A stretch of 64,000 nucleotides of DNA from Eleusine coracana subsp. coracana (GCA_032690845.1 CM064421.1:38616963-38680962); one strand, 5' to 3'; shown: positions 46,002 through 60,500, numbered from the stretch's first letter. A program made the numbers and translations. Notes: generated from the sequence alone by a model not told the origin.

Positions 46002-49000
46002 ATGGGCGTGATCACCGCCGGTGAGGCGGTCAAGTCCCCGACCGCTGCCGGGCTCCGTGCCGGGTTCATCGTGAAGCTGAACGCGGCGTGCCTCGCCTTC
46101 TTCCTGTTCGCGTACATGGCGCTCCTCCTCCACCCCAAGTACTCGTCCCTCCTCGACCGCAGCGCCGCCTCCCTCGTCCGATGCACCTTCCGCGACTCCT
46201 GCCCGTCCTCCAACCAGCTCCTCTCACGGAAGGTAAGGTGAGTCCACCACCACCATAAACAATTACTTTAACAGTGGTACGGTGTGTTCATCATCATGGC
46301 GTCTTCGTCAGTGATCAAGTAATAATAGTACTGTTGTCTTTGATTGTGTGGACGATGTGAATGATGCCCAGCTGGGAGGAGGCGTGGCTGCGAATAAGAT
46401 GGCCGTGGCGGAGCGGATCGTGAACGCGGGCCGCGCGCCGACCATGTTCGACGACCTCAGGGGCCGTCTACGGATGGGCCTGATCAACATCGACCGCGCC
46501 GAGCTGCTCCCGCTGGGCGTGGAGGGCGACGCGGTGCGCGTGGAATTCGACCGCGTCTCCGACGTGTTCCAGTGGTCGGACCTGTTCCCGGAGTGGATCG
46601 ACGAGGAGGAGGAGGACTCGGTCCCGACCTGCCCGGAGCTCCCGATGCCGGACCTGGCCCGGTACAGCGACGACGACCTCATGGACGTGGTGGTGGCGTC
46701 GCTGCCGTGCAACCGGTCGGCGCCGGCCGGGTGGAACCGCGACGTGTTCAGGCTGCAGGTGCACCTGGCGGCGGCGCAGGTGGCGGCGCGGCGGGGCCGG
46801 CGCGATGCGGAAGGGCGCGTGCGCGTGGCGCTGCGCAGCGAGTGCGGCCAGCCCATGATGGACCTGTTCCGGTGCGACGAGGCCGTGGGGAGGGAGGGAC
46901 ACTGGTGGATGTACAGGGTCCACGTGCACCGACTCGAGGAGAAGCTCCGCCTGCCCGTCGGGTCATGCAACCTCGCGCTGCCGCTCTGGGGATCAGGAGG
47001 TACACAACACTCTCGTATTTACTGGTTTGTTGCTTGTTGCGCTCTCCCCGGCTGCCACCGTGCATGCACGCTCAGTTTGCACACCATGATCACGTCAGAC
47101 ATCTGGCAGTTGCTCCCGTACAAACTAACACGATAGGCAGCGGCAGTACATACAAAAGTACAAAATCAAGATAGAGATGCATGACATCCCAGTCTCAGCA
47201 GATTATTTTCCCACCGGTGGTGCTAGCTCCCATAAATTATCTCAATCTTGCGCCGGTTCCTTGAAATAAAAAATGTAGGTTTACCTTCAACTTTCACAAC
47301 CATTTCTACTAGTTTAGTCCAGAAAGGCATTCAGAAACACCGTTTTCTGTTGAAACCGAATAAGTTTATAACGATTTTTTAATTCTCATATAGTAGAATC
47401 AGGGGAAAAAAACTCGCCAAAAAACAAAAGAATCAGGAAAAAAAAAGGTATTGTTAAGCGATTTTTTCCTGTGCTTCATACCAGCCAAGGACCAAAATTC
47501 CAACACCCAGAAACTAAACAAGTGAAAGTATTGTTGAAAGGGTGTGAACCATCTGACTAAGATAGTTCGATGGGACATGCTGTGTTCTACAGCTGTGTGC
47601 TAGAGACATAACATACCACCTAATGGAATTATAAGCGCCATACAGAACATATGCCATGCTTAATTATTTTCATGCAGCACTTATATGATCATCAGTAGTA
47701 GGGACGTGTTAATCAATATAATGGGTCATGGGTTGTCTGGGCAAGCCATCTCGAAGAGCATAGCTAGGAATCTGGTTGGCATTTGATATCTGCAAGGCCA
47801 CGATGAGGAGATAAGGGATCGATTCTCATCGCCACTCAACGGCCCTTTTAGCATAACATTAATCTAGATTCAATAGCCCCCAATCATACCGCAAACTTAG
47901 AATCTGAAGCTCCTTGGCAAAAAATACGGCACATTAGCATATCACTCGAAATTGAAAACATCTACTGTCACTGTGGGATCCATCACTGTCACTGTTAAAA
48001 AAGGAGATTGCCGAAACCTGTCGTTGTTGGAGGAGCCAGATAGATCTATCTGTGCGTTCCAAAGTTCTAATAGACGGGTCAACAAACTTATTCTGAAAGA
48101 ATCGAACAGGTTGCCACGCACACTAGAAAGTCTAGAAGTGTCTTGCACTGTTAACTGCATGTAGTATGTAGTATCACAATGAAGAAGGAAGTTTATATAG
48201 GTGTAAATAGTTGCCATCGTAAATATATTAAAAAAACTTGAGAAAAATGTATTCAAAATGCAAAATACCGGGGCCTATGCACCTAACTGGTAGGAAGCCT
48301 TTCACTTCCAGCCGTCTGATCCGATGTATGGATGGGACTAGCACTATGATGGCGTGGCACGGGATTGAATAGATGAGATTTGGTTGGTGCGACCAGAGCG
48401 CAGCGGCTACGTTAGCTTGTGCACGCGCTGATTCAATACTTGCATGCTACTACATTCTACCAGGTGGATCACCAGCCGACACCAAACGTACGCAAAGTTA
48501 GTTGTTGCTACAAAGTTTATCAACCCAGCAATAACCGGTGGTGGTGGTTAATCCGATATTCTCTTTCGTGTTGACTTGGACGATCGCTGAGAGACACACC
48601 GTGTGGATCGACGAAGCTTTGAGAGAAAAGAAAATGTGGCCACGTTTTTTTTTTACGAGAACAATTATATTATTGTAATATAATTTACAGTAGTAATTGA
48701 TTGGAACTGACTAGTAGTTAACTAATGTTGTATCACGCGTCAGCAGGCATCCACGAGGTGTTGAACGTGTCGGAGGTCGCGGGATCATCATCGGCAGGAA
48801 GCGCCGGCGGGGGGCGTCGCGAAGCGTACGCGACGGTTCTTCACTCGTCGGACACATACCTGTGCGGCGCGATCGTGCTTGCGCAGAGCATCCGTCGCGC
48901 GGGTTCCACGCGTGACCTGATCCTCCTCCACGACCACACGGTGTCCAAGCCGGCGCTGCGTGCCCTGTCGGCGGCGGGGTGGACCCCGCGCAAGATCAAG

Positions 49001-49699
49001 CGCATCCGCAACCCGCGCGCGGCGCGTGGCACCTACAACGAGTACAACTACAGCAAGTTCCGGCTGTGGCAGCTGACCGAGTACGACCGCGTGGTGTTCG
49101 TGGACGCCGACATCCTGGTGCTCCGCAACCTGGACGCGCTCTTCGGGTTCCCGCAGCTCGCCGCCGTGGGCAACGACGGCTCGCTCTTCAACTCGGGCAT
49201 CATGGTCATCGAGCCGTCCACGTGCACCTTCGACGCGCTCATCCGGAACCGCCGCGCCATCCGGTCGTACAACGGCGGCGACCAGGGGTTCCTCAACGAG
49301 GTGTTCGTGTGGTGGCACCGCCTGCCGCGCCGGGTCAACTACCTCAAGAACTTCTGGGCAAACACCACGGGCGAGCGCGCGCTCAAGGAGCGACTCTTCC
49401 GGGCCGACGACCCGCCCGAGGTGTGGTCGATTCACTACCTCGGGATGAAGCCATGGACGTGCTACCGCGACTACGACTGCAACTGGAACGTGGCGGACCA
49501 GCGGGTGTACGCCAGCGACGAGGCGCACGCGCGCTGGTGGCAGGTGTACGACCAGATGGGGGAGGTCATGCGAGGCCCCTGCAGGCTGTCGGAGCGGAGG
49601 AAGGTGGAGATCGCATGGAACAGGCACGTCGCCGAGGAGATCGGCTACGCGGACCAGCACTGGAAGATCAACATCACGGACCCCAGGAAGTGGGAATAA
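46002..49699 (+). CDS. GUX: GT8 xylan alpha-glucuronosyltransferase (GUX/PGSIP family)
   Basis: Golgi type-II membrane enzyme that moves glucuronic acid from UDP-GlcA to the xylan backbone of secondary cell walls. Three exons keep phase: 46002-46232, 46372-46999 and 48747-49699, giving 603 residues, the usual length. Residues 1-27 are cytosolic, followed by a membrane anchor (LNAACLAFFLFAYMALLL, about 27-44) and a lumenal stem with a conserved GLINIDRAELLPLG block and an acidic EEEED run. Exon 3 encodes the GT8 catalytic domain: YATVLHSSDTYLCGA, then the metal-binding DAD in VVFVDADILVLRN, NSGIMVIEPS, GGDQGFLNEVF and HYLGMKPWTCYRDYDCNW. The early name glycogenin-like starch initiation protein comes from GT8 homology; xylan is the demonstrated substrate of Arabidopsis GUX1-GUX3. 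Codon use is strongly GC3-rich, as in many grass genes. Intron 2 is 1.75 kb with no recognised repeat. Which GUX clade it belongs to is unresolved. Confidence 0.94.
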
Positions 49700-50509
49700 T
49701 CACACCGATCCGCGGTGATCGATCTCCTCCGTGTCGTACGTAGCTGAGCGAGATATACTAGCTACTACTAGTAGGATCTATATATGCATGCTGATCGGTC
49801 ACCACATTTTGATTTGTGGTTTCTTTTTCTTAATTAATTACTCTTTCTTTCTTTGTTCACATGTATACACATACGCATAAGTGAAGAGGAGTACACAACA
49901 CTTACTCGACGGATCAAATAAATGACAACATTCATCCTCTAATCAAACTATCAAAGTTGTTCATGTCGCTTACGATCAGAATTAAAGTATGTAATAAGGT
50001 GGTTTTTGACATCTCTAACACTTCTTAGGCCGAATTAAAATAGGGTCTTTAACTAAAGCAAATGGCTCAAGGAATCTAAAAGAATGTTGATCTTTTAACT
50101 TAATGTAACAGTTAATTCCATTTACAATAGTTGGTATTCACTTGCAAACAAAATCTATCTGGGCAAGATTATCTTGTGTATGGACATGTATGTACAACCT
50201 TCAATCTTTATGATTTCATTCTGATTCTATTGCTTTGTTAATTCATGACTTGTCATATCGCAACACAAAATTAAAATTTGTATATTCAAATCATTGCTAC
50301 AACCAAGTTGATATCAATATTTGTAACATACACCTACAGTGTTCACATCGTTCCTTTTTTTACGAAATTGCTCTTGCTCTTTCATTTAAGAATAAGGAGG
50401 TTGAGTTTATATATTATTTGTTATATCAAAATCTCCCCACATGACATTAGTTGGCCATTGTTCAGCTCCATCAGAATGGCACTGTGTGCCAGCTCCCTCC
50501 ATCTCGTTT
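49700..50509. other. GUX 3' flank up to the CACTA insertion
   Basis: AT-rich sequence including the GUX 3' UTR, with no gene recognised. It ends in TTT (50507-50509), the left target duplication of the CACTA element. Confidence 0.55.
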
Positions 50510-50529
50510 CACTACAGGAGAATTGGCCA

Positions 50530-50990
50530 GTAGAGGCAGCTTTGTTATATAGTACAGGCACTTTTTTCCTGTCTCTAGACAACTATAGAGGCAAATTCTA
50601 AAATGCCTCATAAATGCCTTCTCATGCATTGTCTCTAGGTCCGTAGTGGCACTTTGTTAATCGCCTCTAGAATATTGGTGGCATTTGTTTTGGAGACATT
50701 TAATAATGCCTCAATAAACATAGAGACACTTTTTAGATGCATTTGCATTGCATCTCTACAAAGGTAGACACGCTTTTTAGTGCCATGTAAACATTGCCTC
50801 AATAATTATAGAGACACCATTTAGATGCAGTCACATTGTATTTGTACAAAAATAGAGACAATTTCTAGCGTCATGCTATCATGTCATTAAGGAAGTAGAG
50901 GCGCTCTGTAATGAGGTTTCTTTAGTGTAAGTAGAGACGTTATATAATGCCTCTAGAAGCATATGGATATTAAATGTGCTATTATTAAAA
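50530..50990. repeat. CACTA left subterminal repeats
   Basis: At least eight variants of TAGAGGCA/TAGAGACA or its complement TGCCTCTA, in both orientations, are spread over about 460 bp next to the terminus. Confidence 0.8.
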
Positions 50991-51439
50991 CCCTCTAAAA
51001 TTGCCTTGATTTTGTAAAATTATTTATTGGCACCACTTACTTTTTGAAATTGCTATTTTTTGCTCATATACAAACAATCAACTTGTACACATATATACAG
51101 AACAGATATAACATAGAAATAATAAATCAATTGATTGATGTATTGTGTTTCATAGATAAACAACTGAAAGTATTCATCAAAATGAAAAGGGGTCTCTAGA
51201 TAGAAATTAGACATCCTAGAATAGATAAATAAGTTTTCTAAGACAACTGAATAAACATATTGACACCCTCAACTTATGATCCTAGGACTACTCCACAATA
51301 GTATTTCTTCATTCATCTATTGAATCTTCAATCCTCTAATCATTTCAAGTACGCTTTGGCTTCACTCTCTTAAGCTGCAAATCACAAGTAAGTTTTGTCA
51401 TATAAATATTAGTGAAAATTTTCGGACAAAACAAAATAT

Positions 51440-54400
51440 GCAAACTCAACTCACATGTGTGCGTGGCCAAGCAACACACATGCCTACAACATCCTCTAAA
51501 GTTGTGAGATCTCCATGTGGTAGAGGTAATCTTTCATTTTCAACATTGTTAAGGCAATGTATCACAACAGCAAAATATCCATCCCCAAGCATAGTTCCTC
51601 CAATCTCATGACTGGTATCTCTAGATATTAGATTACCAATAGCAACAACTTGACCTTGTTTTCTTTTCCTTGTTGAGAACAACAAGACCATTTTCTGGTC
51701 CTACAAAAACAGCAAAAGCATCCCAAACAAATGTTAATATGCATAATGGAAATGTATCAAGTCTGTCCTTAATCAAATAAATAGCAGAAGCTTGGAAGTA
51801 GAACTGATATGGACATACCTATTGTGACTTGTTTTGTTTTTGTTTCTTGCTTTGAGGATCCTATGACAGATAAGGTCGTTAGCACTACCAATAAGATAGG
51901 CAAAGAGGCAGTTTATGCAGTGTAAGAAATATTGTTTACTGCTAACCATAAGAGTTATTTCTTCATCTGCCAACAATGATTCGTTACTGTGCTCCAGGTT
52001 TACATCACTAGAGCCACTAACTCGTGATTGCTGTAATGATTCACATTGCTTCCATATGAGAAAAACAAATAATTATGAGCAGAATTATGATACTAAGCTT
52101 TCTACCAATTACTAGGAAGACTGTAAATTTTTCTCACATGGTCTGCACCATGTCTTTACTGACTCAAAGAAGTAGCATGAAGCTTGAAAGCACAACTGAT
52201 ATGGACATACCTGTTGCGATCTTTTTTGCTTCCGTCGCTTTCTATGATTTCCGTGCATGCCATACTAAAATTTGAGTAATGCAATATTGTCTACTACTAA
52301 CCACAAGTGTCCTTTCTTCTTCTGGCGACAATGATCCATTATTGAGGTCCTGGTTTCCGTCGCTATAGCTATCAACTTGTGGTTGCTGTGTTTCAGTCAA
52401 AAAAACTTGTGGTTGCTGTAATGATGCACATTGTTTCTATGTAAGAAAAATAACTGATTATGAGCAGAAATTATGATATTGAACAATTACTAATGTTAGC
52501 TAAGACCATAAATTTTGCCCACACAGTTTGTACACACATAATTTTGCCTATTACTAATTTCATTGATCTAAAGTTTAAAAAATATATTCCTCATTATTTA
52601 CCTTCAAAACTATGTTGTCATTTGATACAGAGGGATCAGAGCAACCTATGTTGGCAGTTGTACAATACACATTGCACATCTGCAACATTACAATTAAAAT
52701 TTATAGGTGATGAAATATAGTACCTAATATGTTGTGAAGAAGTCTACAGAATCAAAGGCATATTGTGAAAATTAGGTTGTTTGTTCATTGTTTGGTGACA
52801 ATGGTATGTCATAGGTGGATCGCTCTCCATTGAAATACTCTTTTGAGATATTTTGATCATCTCTCCCATCATTGACCTGTTGGAAAGCAAAGAAAATCAA
52901 TAGATAACCAAAGTTTCTTTTAATCTGACACAACAAACTTACTGAAGTGCTTCCAGTAGCTGGTCTTGTGTTGATCCATTCCTCTTCAGGAATTTTTTTC
53001 TCTAGGAATGCTCTAATGTCCCTGAACCCAGAAATAGCAAGTTCTAGGTGCCTTCTAATCTTTTTATTCTCCTCTGAGTGAACAAGACAATCAGGCCCAT
53101 TTCTCCAATACTCATCATCATAGTACCCACGAACCTTCAACTCATTTCTTATGACTTTCTCAAACACGTCATCATAACCAGTGGTAGAAAGTGACCCCTT
53201 GTCTTTTCTTCTGTTCTCTAATTCTTCGAAGGCCTTGTCCTTCAAAAGATTTCAAAACCAGAGAGAATATGACTGTAAATTCGAGTAAAACTTATTTAAA
53301 GTATACTAGAAGAATCATTCAGTGAATACCATAAGTATTTGGACATTTTGATTCACATAGTTCCCATTCTTCTTCTTATGAGACTCATCCCAAAGATCAA
53401 TTTTGGTGATGCTTCTCTTCTTCTTGTCTTCCTGTGCAAGAAAACACAATATACATTGGGTGTCATTTTGTTTTTAAAACTAACAAATATCAAAATTGGA
53501 AGGGATAGAACAGTCAACGCTATTACCATCTCCTTCTTAAGTCTAGCATGGCTTTTCCGTCCACTAGTGTGTGGGTGCCTCTGCTTCTTTCCAGATTCAG
53601 CATTTTTCCGACATAATTTCTGAAAAATGCAACATTGGTCATGCAAATACAAGCTATTTTATTACTACATTCATTGCAAAAACAAATTTACTATGTGTGA
53701 GGAAATGCTAACCTTGTGTGCATCACTGCACCATATTTCTAACAGAGAACTCCATTGATTTTCGTTCATACCATCAGGGACATTCTTTTCAATTTCCACC
53801 AAAGTCCTCTGATTTGGATTGAAGTATTGTTTCTTTAAATCTAACTTGTAGTCTCTCCACCTTTTGTTCACCGTCTTCAAGATCCAGTCTCGAGTAAACC
53901 ACTTTGTCTCTACATTGTAGGTAAATTTTTTTCTGTTGAAAATAATGAAAGATTAATGGGTAAGGAAATTGCAGTTTGAAGATTAAAATAAACATTGTAA
54001 CAAACAAAAGATGTTTATAGTAAAGAATATCATGTACCTCAATATCTTTGATAATGCATTCCTTTGAAACTTTAAATAGCTTGCTGTCCCATCTTGGGAT
54101 ATGCAGTGGTGCAAAAGATGAATTTTGTGCTAGCTCACCAAGGTATGAGGACAGAATGGATTCAGACCACTGATTTGGAACACCATTCTCATCAGTTTCA
54201 ACTAGTACCCTTCCTCCATTCAGACCCCACAATTCAGCAGTTCGGAAACTTCTGGAAACCACCCGAACACCTCCATTTGGCCCTTAACATAAATTTATGG
54301 ATAATACAATGATGCTCATATATATAGTTATAGAAAGAATGTTCAAGACAAAACGTCAAACTCACATATTATTTTGATTGACCTATTTGGTGCTGGCGCC

Positions 54401-54520
54401 TCCTCAGGAAACCCAATGTTGAGCTCTGGTGGTGGATGTTGCACACCTCCATCTTGCTGTCCACTTTCCTCTGCCTCAGCTTCCAAGTTCAGATTCTGTA
54501 GTCTTCTAGGTTTCCTTGGC
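51440..54520 (-). pseudogene. CACTA second gene, Transposase_24 / DUF8039 type
   Basis: Starts at the minus-strand ATG at about 54520 (MPRKPRRLQNLNL). Exon-like blocks follow leftwards: SRSFRTAELWGLNGGRVLVE at about 54200; VNKRWRDYKLDLKKQYF, then NENQWSSLLEIWCSDAHK (53720-53880); GRKSHARLKKEM (53530-53600); and DKAFEELENRRKDKG with DDVFEKVIRNE (53150-53245). These are the Transposase_24 pattern. LTTLEDVVGMCVAWPR (51450-51520) matches the DUF8039 end. This is the plant Ptta/En/Spm protein thought to bind subterminal repeats. Several blocks need introns, and intact splicing could not be shown, so it may be partly functional or dead. Confidence 0.6.
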
Positions 54521-55679
54521 ATTGTTGCATTTTCCTTCAAAATTAACATTTCAGTTTACATGAGAAGTTTTAAAAGTTGTTGAAACAGAATGCATTTATA
54601 TACACCTTTCTATATTACTTATCTAAGGAACAAAATCTGAAGTGACTAGCAATTATGTTTTCACTCAGTAACATATAAGTTGTTTTGTGATCTTAGAGAG
54701 TACACCATCATATATGTTTTACAATAATCTGGATGAACTAAATAAAATGAAGTATTTTAATTGTCTATTATGTGCTAACTGAATAAGTTGGATCTAGAAT
54801 TAGCAAGTGAAAGCTTTTGTAGAATGACATTTAGAAGTCCAGGCGTCAAAATAATGTAAGAATTACCAGATCAAAATATCATCTAGTATACTGGAAACTA
54901 ATCTAGCACTATGTCATGCAGGTTTCGATAATGTTCATATCCACTGCTTTCCCATAATTGAAGAAAGGGTGCAACAAGGATCGAGTCAACCAGCAGTGAA
55001 ACAGGAGTTCAAAATGGTTCAATTTTGCATATTGTTGCTATGCCTGGTTGAGTGGTTATTAACTGAATGGGTCAATTATATAGTCAGTGGTCCAGACATA
55101 TCCCAAAATAATCTAAGAATTTAACATATCAAAATTTCATCTAGTATACTTAAAACTAATATTTTCTTGAAATTGAAACCTAATCCACAACCTATCACGC
55201 ATGTTCCAATAATGCTCATATGCACTGCCTTCCCATAACTAAAAAACCTTATTCAATAGACAGAATTCATTGTTTTGGACCAAATCAGAAATCTTCTAAA
55301 GGAACTGACAAAAAAATCAACATATTGATCCCAAAATTTAGCAAAATACCTGAGTAGATCAGTTCCAACTGATCGTTAGCACCAAATACTCGAACAAGTT
55401 GGTGCAGTTCAAACCGATATGGGGAAAGAAACTACAGAAGAATCGTTAGGATGAGCAGATAGAGCAGGAGACGAGAGATTTCTAGGATTTGAGGAGGGAG
55501 GCAGAGTAGATGGTAAATGGAAAGGACACCATGGAGCACGGATAGGATGGGTGCGGATGGTGGAAAGGAGAAGAATGGAGGTAGGATTTGGAGTGAGGTT
55601 GGGGAACCGTGGGAGATTTCTAGGAGGACCTGCCGCACATATCGAGAAAGATCGTGTGGGAGGTTGCAGCATGAACGGA

Positions 55680-55930
55680 AAGAAATGGCTTTGGTGCGAT
55701 CCTTTTTTTGGCGGGGAGCACATTTTTTTCCTGAAGTTTTAACGCGCATAGTAATAGCTTGATCAGTTTTTCTGTTAGTGTATTAGTTGGTTCTGCTTAG
55801 CCCCCGACAAAAATATAAAGATTTTTTTTTTGGCGAGGTACTTTTGGCGGGAGCACAATTTCTCCTAGAAATTTTAGCGCCCAATAATCACATTATTAGT
55901 TTTTCTCATGATATTAGTTGGTTCTGGTCA
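55680..55930. repeat. Diverged tandem repeat inside the CACTA element
   Basis: About 100 bp around 55690-55795 (GGCGGGGAGCACA ... GTGTATTAGTTGGTTCTG) is repeated at 55825-55925 (GGCGGGAGCACAA ... GATATTAGTTGGTTCTG). No other feature explains it. Confidence 0.6.
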
Positions 55931-57550
55931 ATTATCAAACAAATGGGTTTTACATTGCTACTATGTTCTCTTTTTTTTTCAAAACACAAATGCAAACACT
56001 AATATGCACTCACTATTTATACACATATCCATTTCAAAAAATAAGAATAGTAGCTAGGTACACGTGCCACCATCCATACAGGCGAATGACATGGTAAGAG
56101 TTATAAAGTTCTATTGTAGCCTATGTATGAAATGATTCAATTGTTTGCTAGGGATAGTTCAACCTTCTATCTCAAAATTATAGTGGAATAATTGTAATAA
56201 TATCTAAATTTGGTTAGTAAATTATACTAACTTAAATGAATTCAAAAGTTTAAAATTATTCTACTATACTATGTATACAAATGGATACATCTCTCATGTA
56301 GTTTCGTATAACTTAAGTCAAACATTGAAGTTGGCATACGTCATAACTTTTGTGAACTTAAATGCACCTCAAATTTTGATACAGCCTTATGTTTGCCATA
56401 ATATCAACAATACGAAGTTGTATTAGAGATTGTTACTGTTAGGCAAAACATACATATAGGTATATATTTCTAAATATTCTACTTGGGTGGAAGAAAATAA
56501 TACATACGAAGTCCAGGATATAGCAATTAACATATACAGAAAATTGGTGTTTTTATGATAGAGAAATACCAGCCAAAAGTTTTAATTCTGGATTAAAAAG
56601 AGAGACGAACAATTCATGGGTTCTTCATCTCAATCTGATGCTCAACATATGATTTTTTTATATAACGGTATAATGGTTAACTTTAACAGTGGTGTACAAA
56701 TTCCATAGTGGTAACTACTTGTAATTTTTGAGTGAAATCATTGGTTCGATTCTCCGTTTTACCATCTTTTTTGTCTGGAAAAAAAAAACTACGCGCCAGT
56801 TCAAATAGAACCAATGCAACCCTAGTACAGAAATCAACTCGTCAGCATGATGGTCAACAGTTCGATTCATCTCTACGCTTAATTTATTTTCCCTTTTTAT
56901 TTGTTGTTTTCATCTTTTATTTGGCCACGGTTCACAATTGATATACTGAAAATGGAGAACATTTTTCTCAACGACTCACAGACTTCAAAGTGCTTGCAGC
57001 AAGTTCAGGGGTCATGTGGTAATCATGCTTTTAAAATTTGCACTTTTTTGACATCTTGGCTTAAAGAAAATGATATGCTACAAAGGGAGAGAGCTGACAA
57101 TCAATTCTTGTGAGTTCAGTTTTTGACCCACCGATGTCAGAGGTAGCACAAATGTTCAGAGGTAGTTAGCTTCATGGTTACCCTGTAGAGCTGAGCAAAA
57201 ATGATCTTGTAGAGAAAGTACCATGAGATATTAGAGTGAAGATCGTGTCTGACCCATTCATACAAGATATCCATAAATTCTCAGAATTTTGTTGCAACCA
57301 GCAAGTTTTCTCTTCATTCATTCATAACTAGAAAAAAAATGTATCTGACTGAACCTATGCCTGCAATTACAATATGTCAAGACACACAAAACGTCTAACA
57401 GCCTGCAATAAACACATAGCAGCAACAAAAGCATTAAAAACATCCATGAGATAATGTTTGAACAGAACCGGAGAAATGGAAGAATTCAATGTAGATGGTG
57501 CCTCCTATGTCAGCTCTTCATTTCTCAGCAGCCAGACCTACCTTGACTCT
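55931..57550. other. AT-rich non-coding interior of the CACTA element
   Basis: Long stretch between the two transposon genes with no recognised coding motif. It may include nested AT-rich repeats, but I see no clear ends. Confidence 0.4.
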
Positions 57551-60500
57551 CCAACAAAATTATGGTGTGTCATACTCATCACCACCCAATGGTTTTGTAC
57601 CCATGTCAAATATATCCCTTGGTCTTACTGGTATTACGACATTCCATCCTTCTGCTTTTGGGTCCTCCACATAAAACACTTGGGAGACTTGTGAAGAGAA
57701 AACAAAGGGATCATGCTCTATATTGCCTCCAATGTGTATCAATCGCTTGGAATTTACAAGGGTGAATCCAAATTCATCATGTCTGATGCCACTGCGGTGA
57801 TGATTATACCAATCACATTTGAAGAGAACCACCTTATAGTCACCTTTATAACACAACTCTATTATGTTAGTGAGTCTTCCATAATAACTAATTCCATCCG
57901 TTGTGGTGTTAACTACACCGTTGTTCTGTGTCAAGCGTTTGCTCTCACGGCTCCTAGAATGGAACATGAAACCATTTATGACAAAGACGCTATAGCGCAC
58001 CCCACATTTGTTCGGTTTTCCGGCCAATGCTCGTATATTTCCAGTGATTCTTAAGTCACCACTAAGCAGTATCTGCATATATGGTAAAACCATTAAGTAG
58101 CAATACAAAATTGACTAAAGAATATTGAAGTTGTACCTTCTATTCCAACCAATCGGCAAAATGTTTGTCCATCAATTCCTCAATGTTGGAAAGCATGAGA
58201 TCTTGGTGATGCTGATTTTTCAATGAATCCACATACTCCCTGAAATTAAATATGCTTTTGATCATACTTAATAAATTAGAGAAAGAATATCCATACTAAA
58301 GTTTTATTAGTCTATGCACCTACGGAGATCTTCTAATTCATCACAGTGTCTTAATACATATCTGTGCGCTTGAATGAGCAACTTGTTGTCAAATTGGTTT
58401 ACAATAGTAGCTTTACCTATGGGTTCACCAGCACTCTGAAACAAGAATGAATCTTTAGCCATATCTGGCGGGTCAGGATTTTGAGAAGGTTTGGTAAAAC
58501 GTGTTGTTTCATCAAGAAATCTTGAGCAAAATGTCAGACACTCTTCTGCTTTATATCCTTCAGCCATGGAACCTTCAGGGTGTGCCCTGTTGCGAACATG
58601 GGCCTTGAGTCGAACGAACCACCTATACATAAGTTGAGATAACATTAAAGAGTTCATGTTAAAATAAATGAGTAGATTCTGTGCAATCAAGCCTACCTTT
58701 CAATAGGGTACATCTACCTATAATGGACTGGATCACCAAGCTTTGCTTCCTCAACCAGGTGTACAAGTAGGTGTACCATAATGGTGAAAAATGATGGAAG
58801 GAAAACCTTTTCCATGTCGCACAGTGTAAGAACAATTTTCTCTTGCAGTTTATAAGTTCAGAGATATCCAAGACTTTTAAGCATAACTTTTTGAAGAAAG
58901 AAGCTAGCTCAACAACTATTTTCATGAGATCTTTGCTAGGATAACAAGAACGCAGTGCCACTGGAAGAATTTCCTCAATCAGTACATGGCAATCATGACT
59001 TTTAAGACCACTCAATTTGCACTCTTCAACATTTACACATCTAGAAAGATTTGATGCATAACCATCTGGTGTCCTAAGATTCTGAATAACGTAGCAAAGA
59101 ATCTCCTTTTGGTCTCTAGACATTATAAATGGTGCATCAGGCAATATTTTCTTTCCTTTGTTGTCCAGTTGTGGATGCAGTTCAGGTCGAATTCCAAGTT
59201 CCTCCAAGTTTAGTCTGTCTTTCAAATCGTCCTTTGTTTTACCACTCAAATTTAACAAGGTCCCAATTAAATTATCACATACATTTTTCTCTATATGCAT
59301 CACATCAAGATTGTGACGCAACAGATTATGCTCCCAGTATGGTAGTTTAAAGAATATTGACCTCTTTTTTATCCAATCCTCATGTTTCTTCTCCTTCTTA
59401 CCCTGTCACCTTTTCCTTTGGTCTCTTTTCCTTTTTTTGTTCTGTTTCTTTCCTTTTCCTTTCTTTCTAGCTCTAGCTTTGCTCCCTGATAGTTGTTCTT
59501 CCTCTGGTTGCTCCCTTGCTTTGCCATACATAAAAGTTATACCATCTATCATCCTCAAAACATCACTTCCACTCATTGTTACAGGCGCAAATTCTTTCTC
59601 CTCGGTACCATCAAAATGGTTCTTTCTATGACGATACGGATGGTTTTGTGGCAACCAACGCCGGTGACCCATATATGAACATTTGCGCCCCTTTTTTAAA
59701 TAAATTGACCTCGTCAAATCAGCACAAGATGGACATGCATATTTTTCTTTTGTGCTTCAGCCATACAAGTTAGCTAATGCAGGAAATCATTTAAAGTCCA
59801 CATCAATGCTGCTTTTAGAGAGAACTTCGTCTTTGATGAGGCATCAAAATTTTCAACACCCCTCCATAGCTCTAGTAGTTCATCAATAAGAGGTTGCAGG
59901 TAGATATCAATATCATTTTCTGGGCTATCTGGTACAGGAATGATCATAGACAATATAAAAGATGTTTGCTTTATGCAAATCCAGGGAGGTAGGTTGTATG
60001 GAATAAGCAATACTAGCCATGTATTGTGCTTAATATTCATGTTTCTGTAAGCGTTAACTCCATCACTGGAAAGACCTAGCCTCACATTGCGGGAATCTGC
60101 AGCAAAATCAGCATATCTTAAATCCAAATCTTTCCAAGCTCGCCCATCAGCTGGATGCCTCAGTAGTCCGTCATCTGTGTGACCGTTATCCTTATCATGC
60201 CAACGTATGTCATTTGTTGTTTGCTCATGAGCATACAACCTCTTTAGCCTAGGTATCAATGGAAAATAGCGCAAGACCTTTGCAGGTTTTTTCTTATGTC
60301 CCTTTTTTGTTTCTGTTGCTTCACCCTTCTTTCTCGTCTCTGCCCAACGTGAACTGTTGCATACATGGCAAGTTTCTTGTTTGGCCCGGTCACCATACAA
60401 GAGCATGCAATCCTTCGGGCATGCATGAATCTTAACATAATCAAGACCTAACCCACGGATAATTTTCTTTGCTGCATGGTTGTTTTTTGGTAGGTTCACC

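Noticed and set aside
46468..47174. Other-frame proteins of 150-200 residues over GUX exon 2
   Set aside because: Shadow frames of a high-GC3 exon; the GUX frame alone is conserved.
48788..49743. 290-codon antisense and 254-codon alternative frames over GUX exon 3
   Set aside because: Rich in His/Arg/Val repeats from the reversed GC-rich codons; the sense GT8 domain explains the region.
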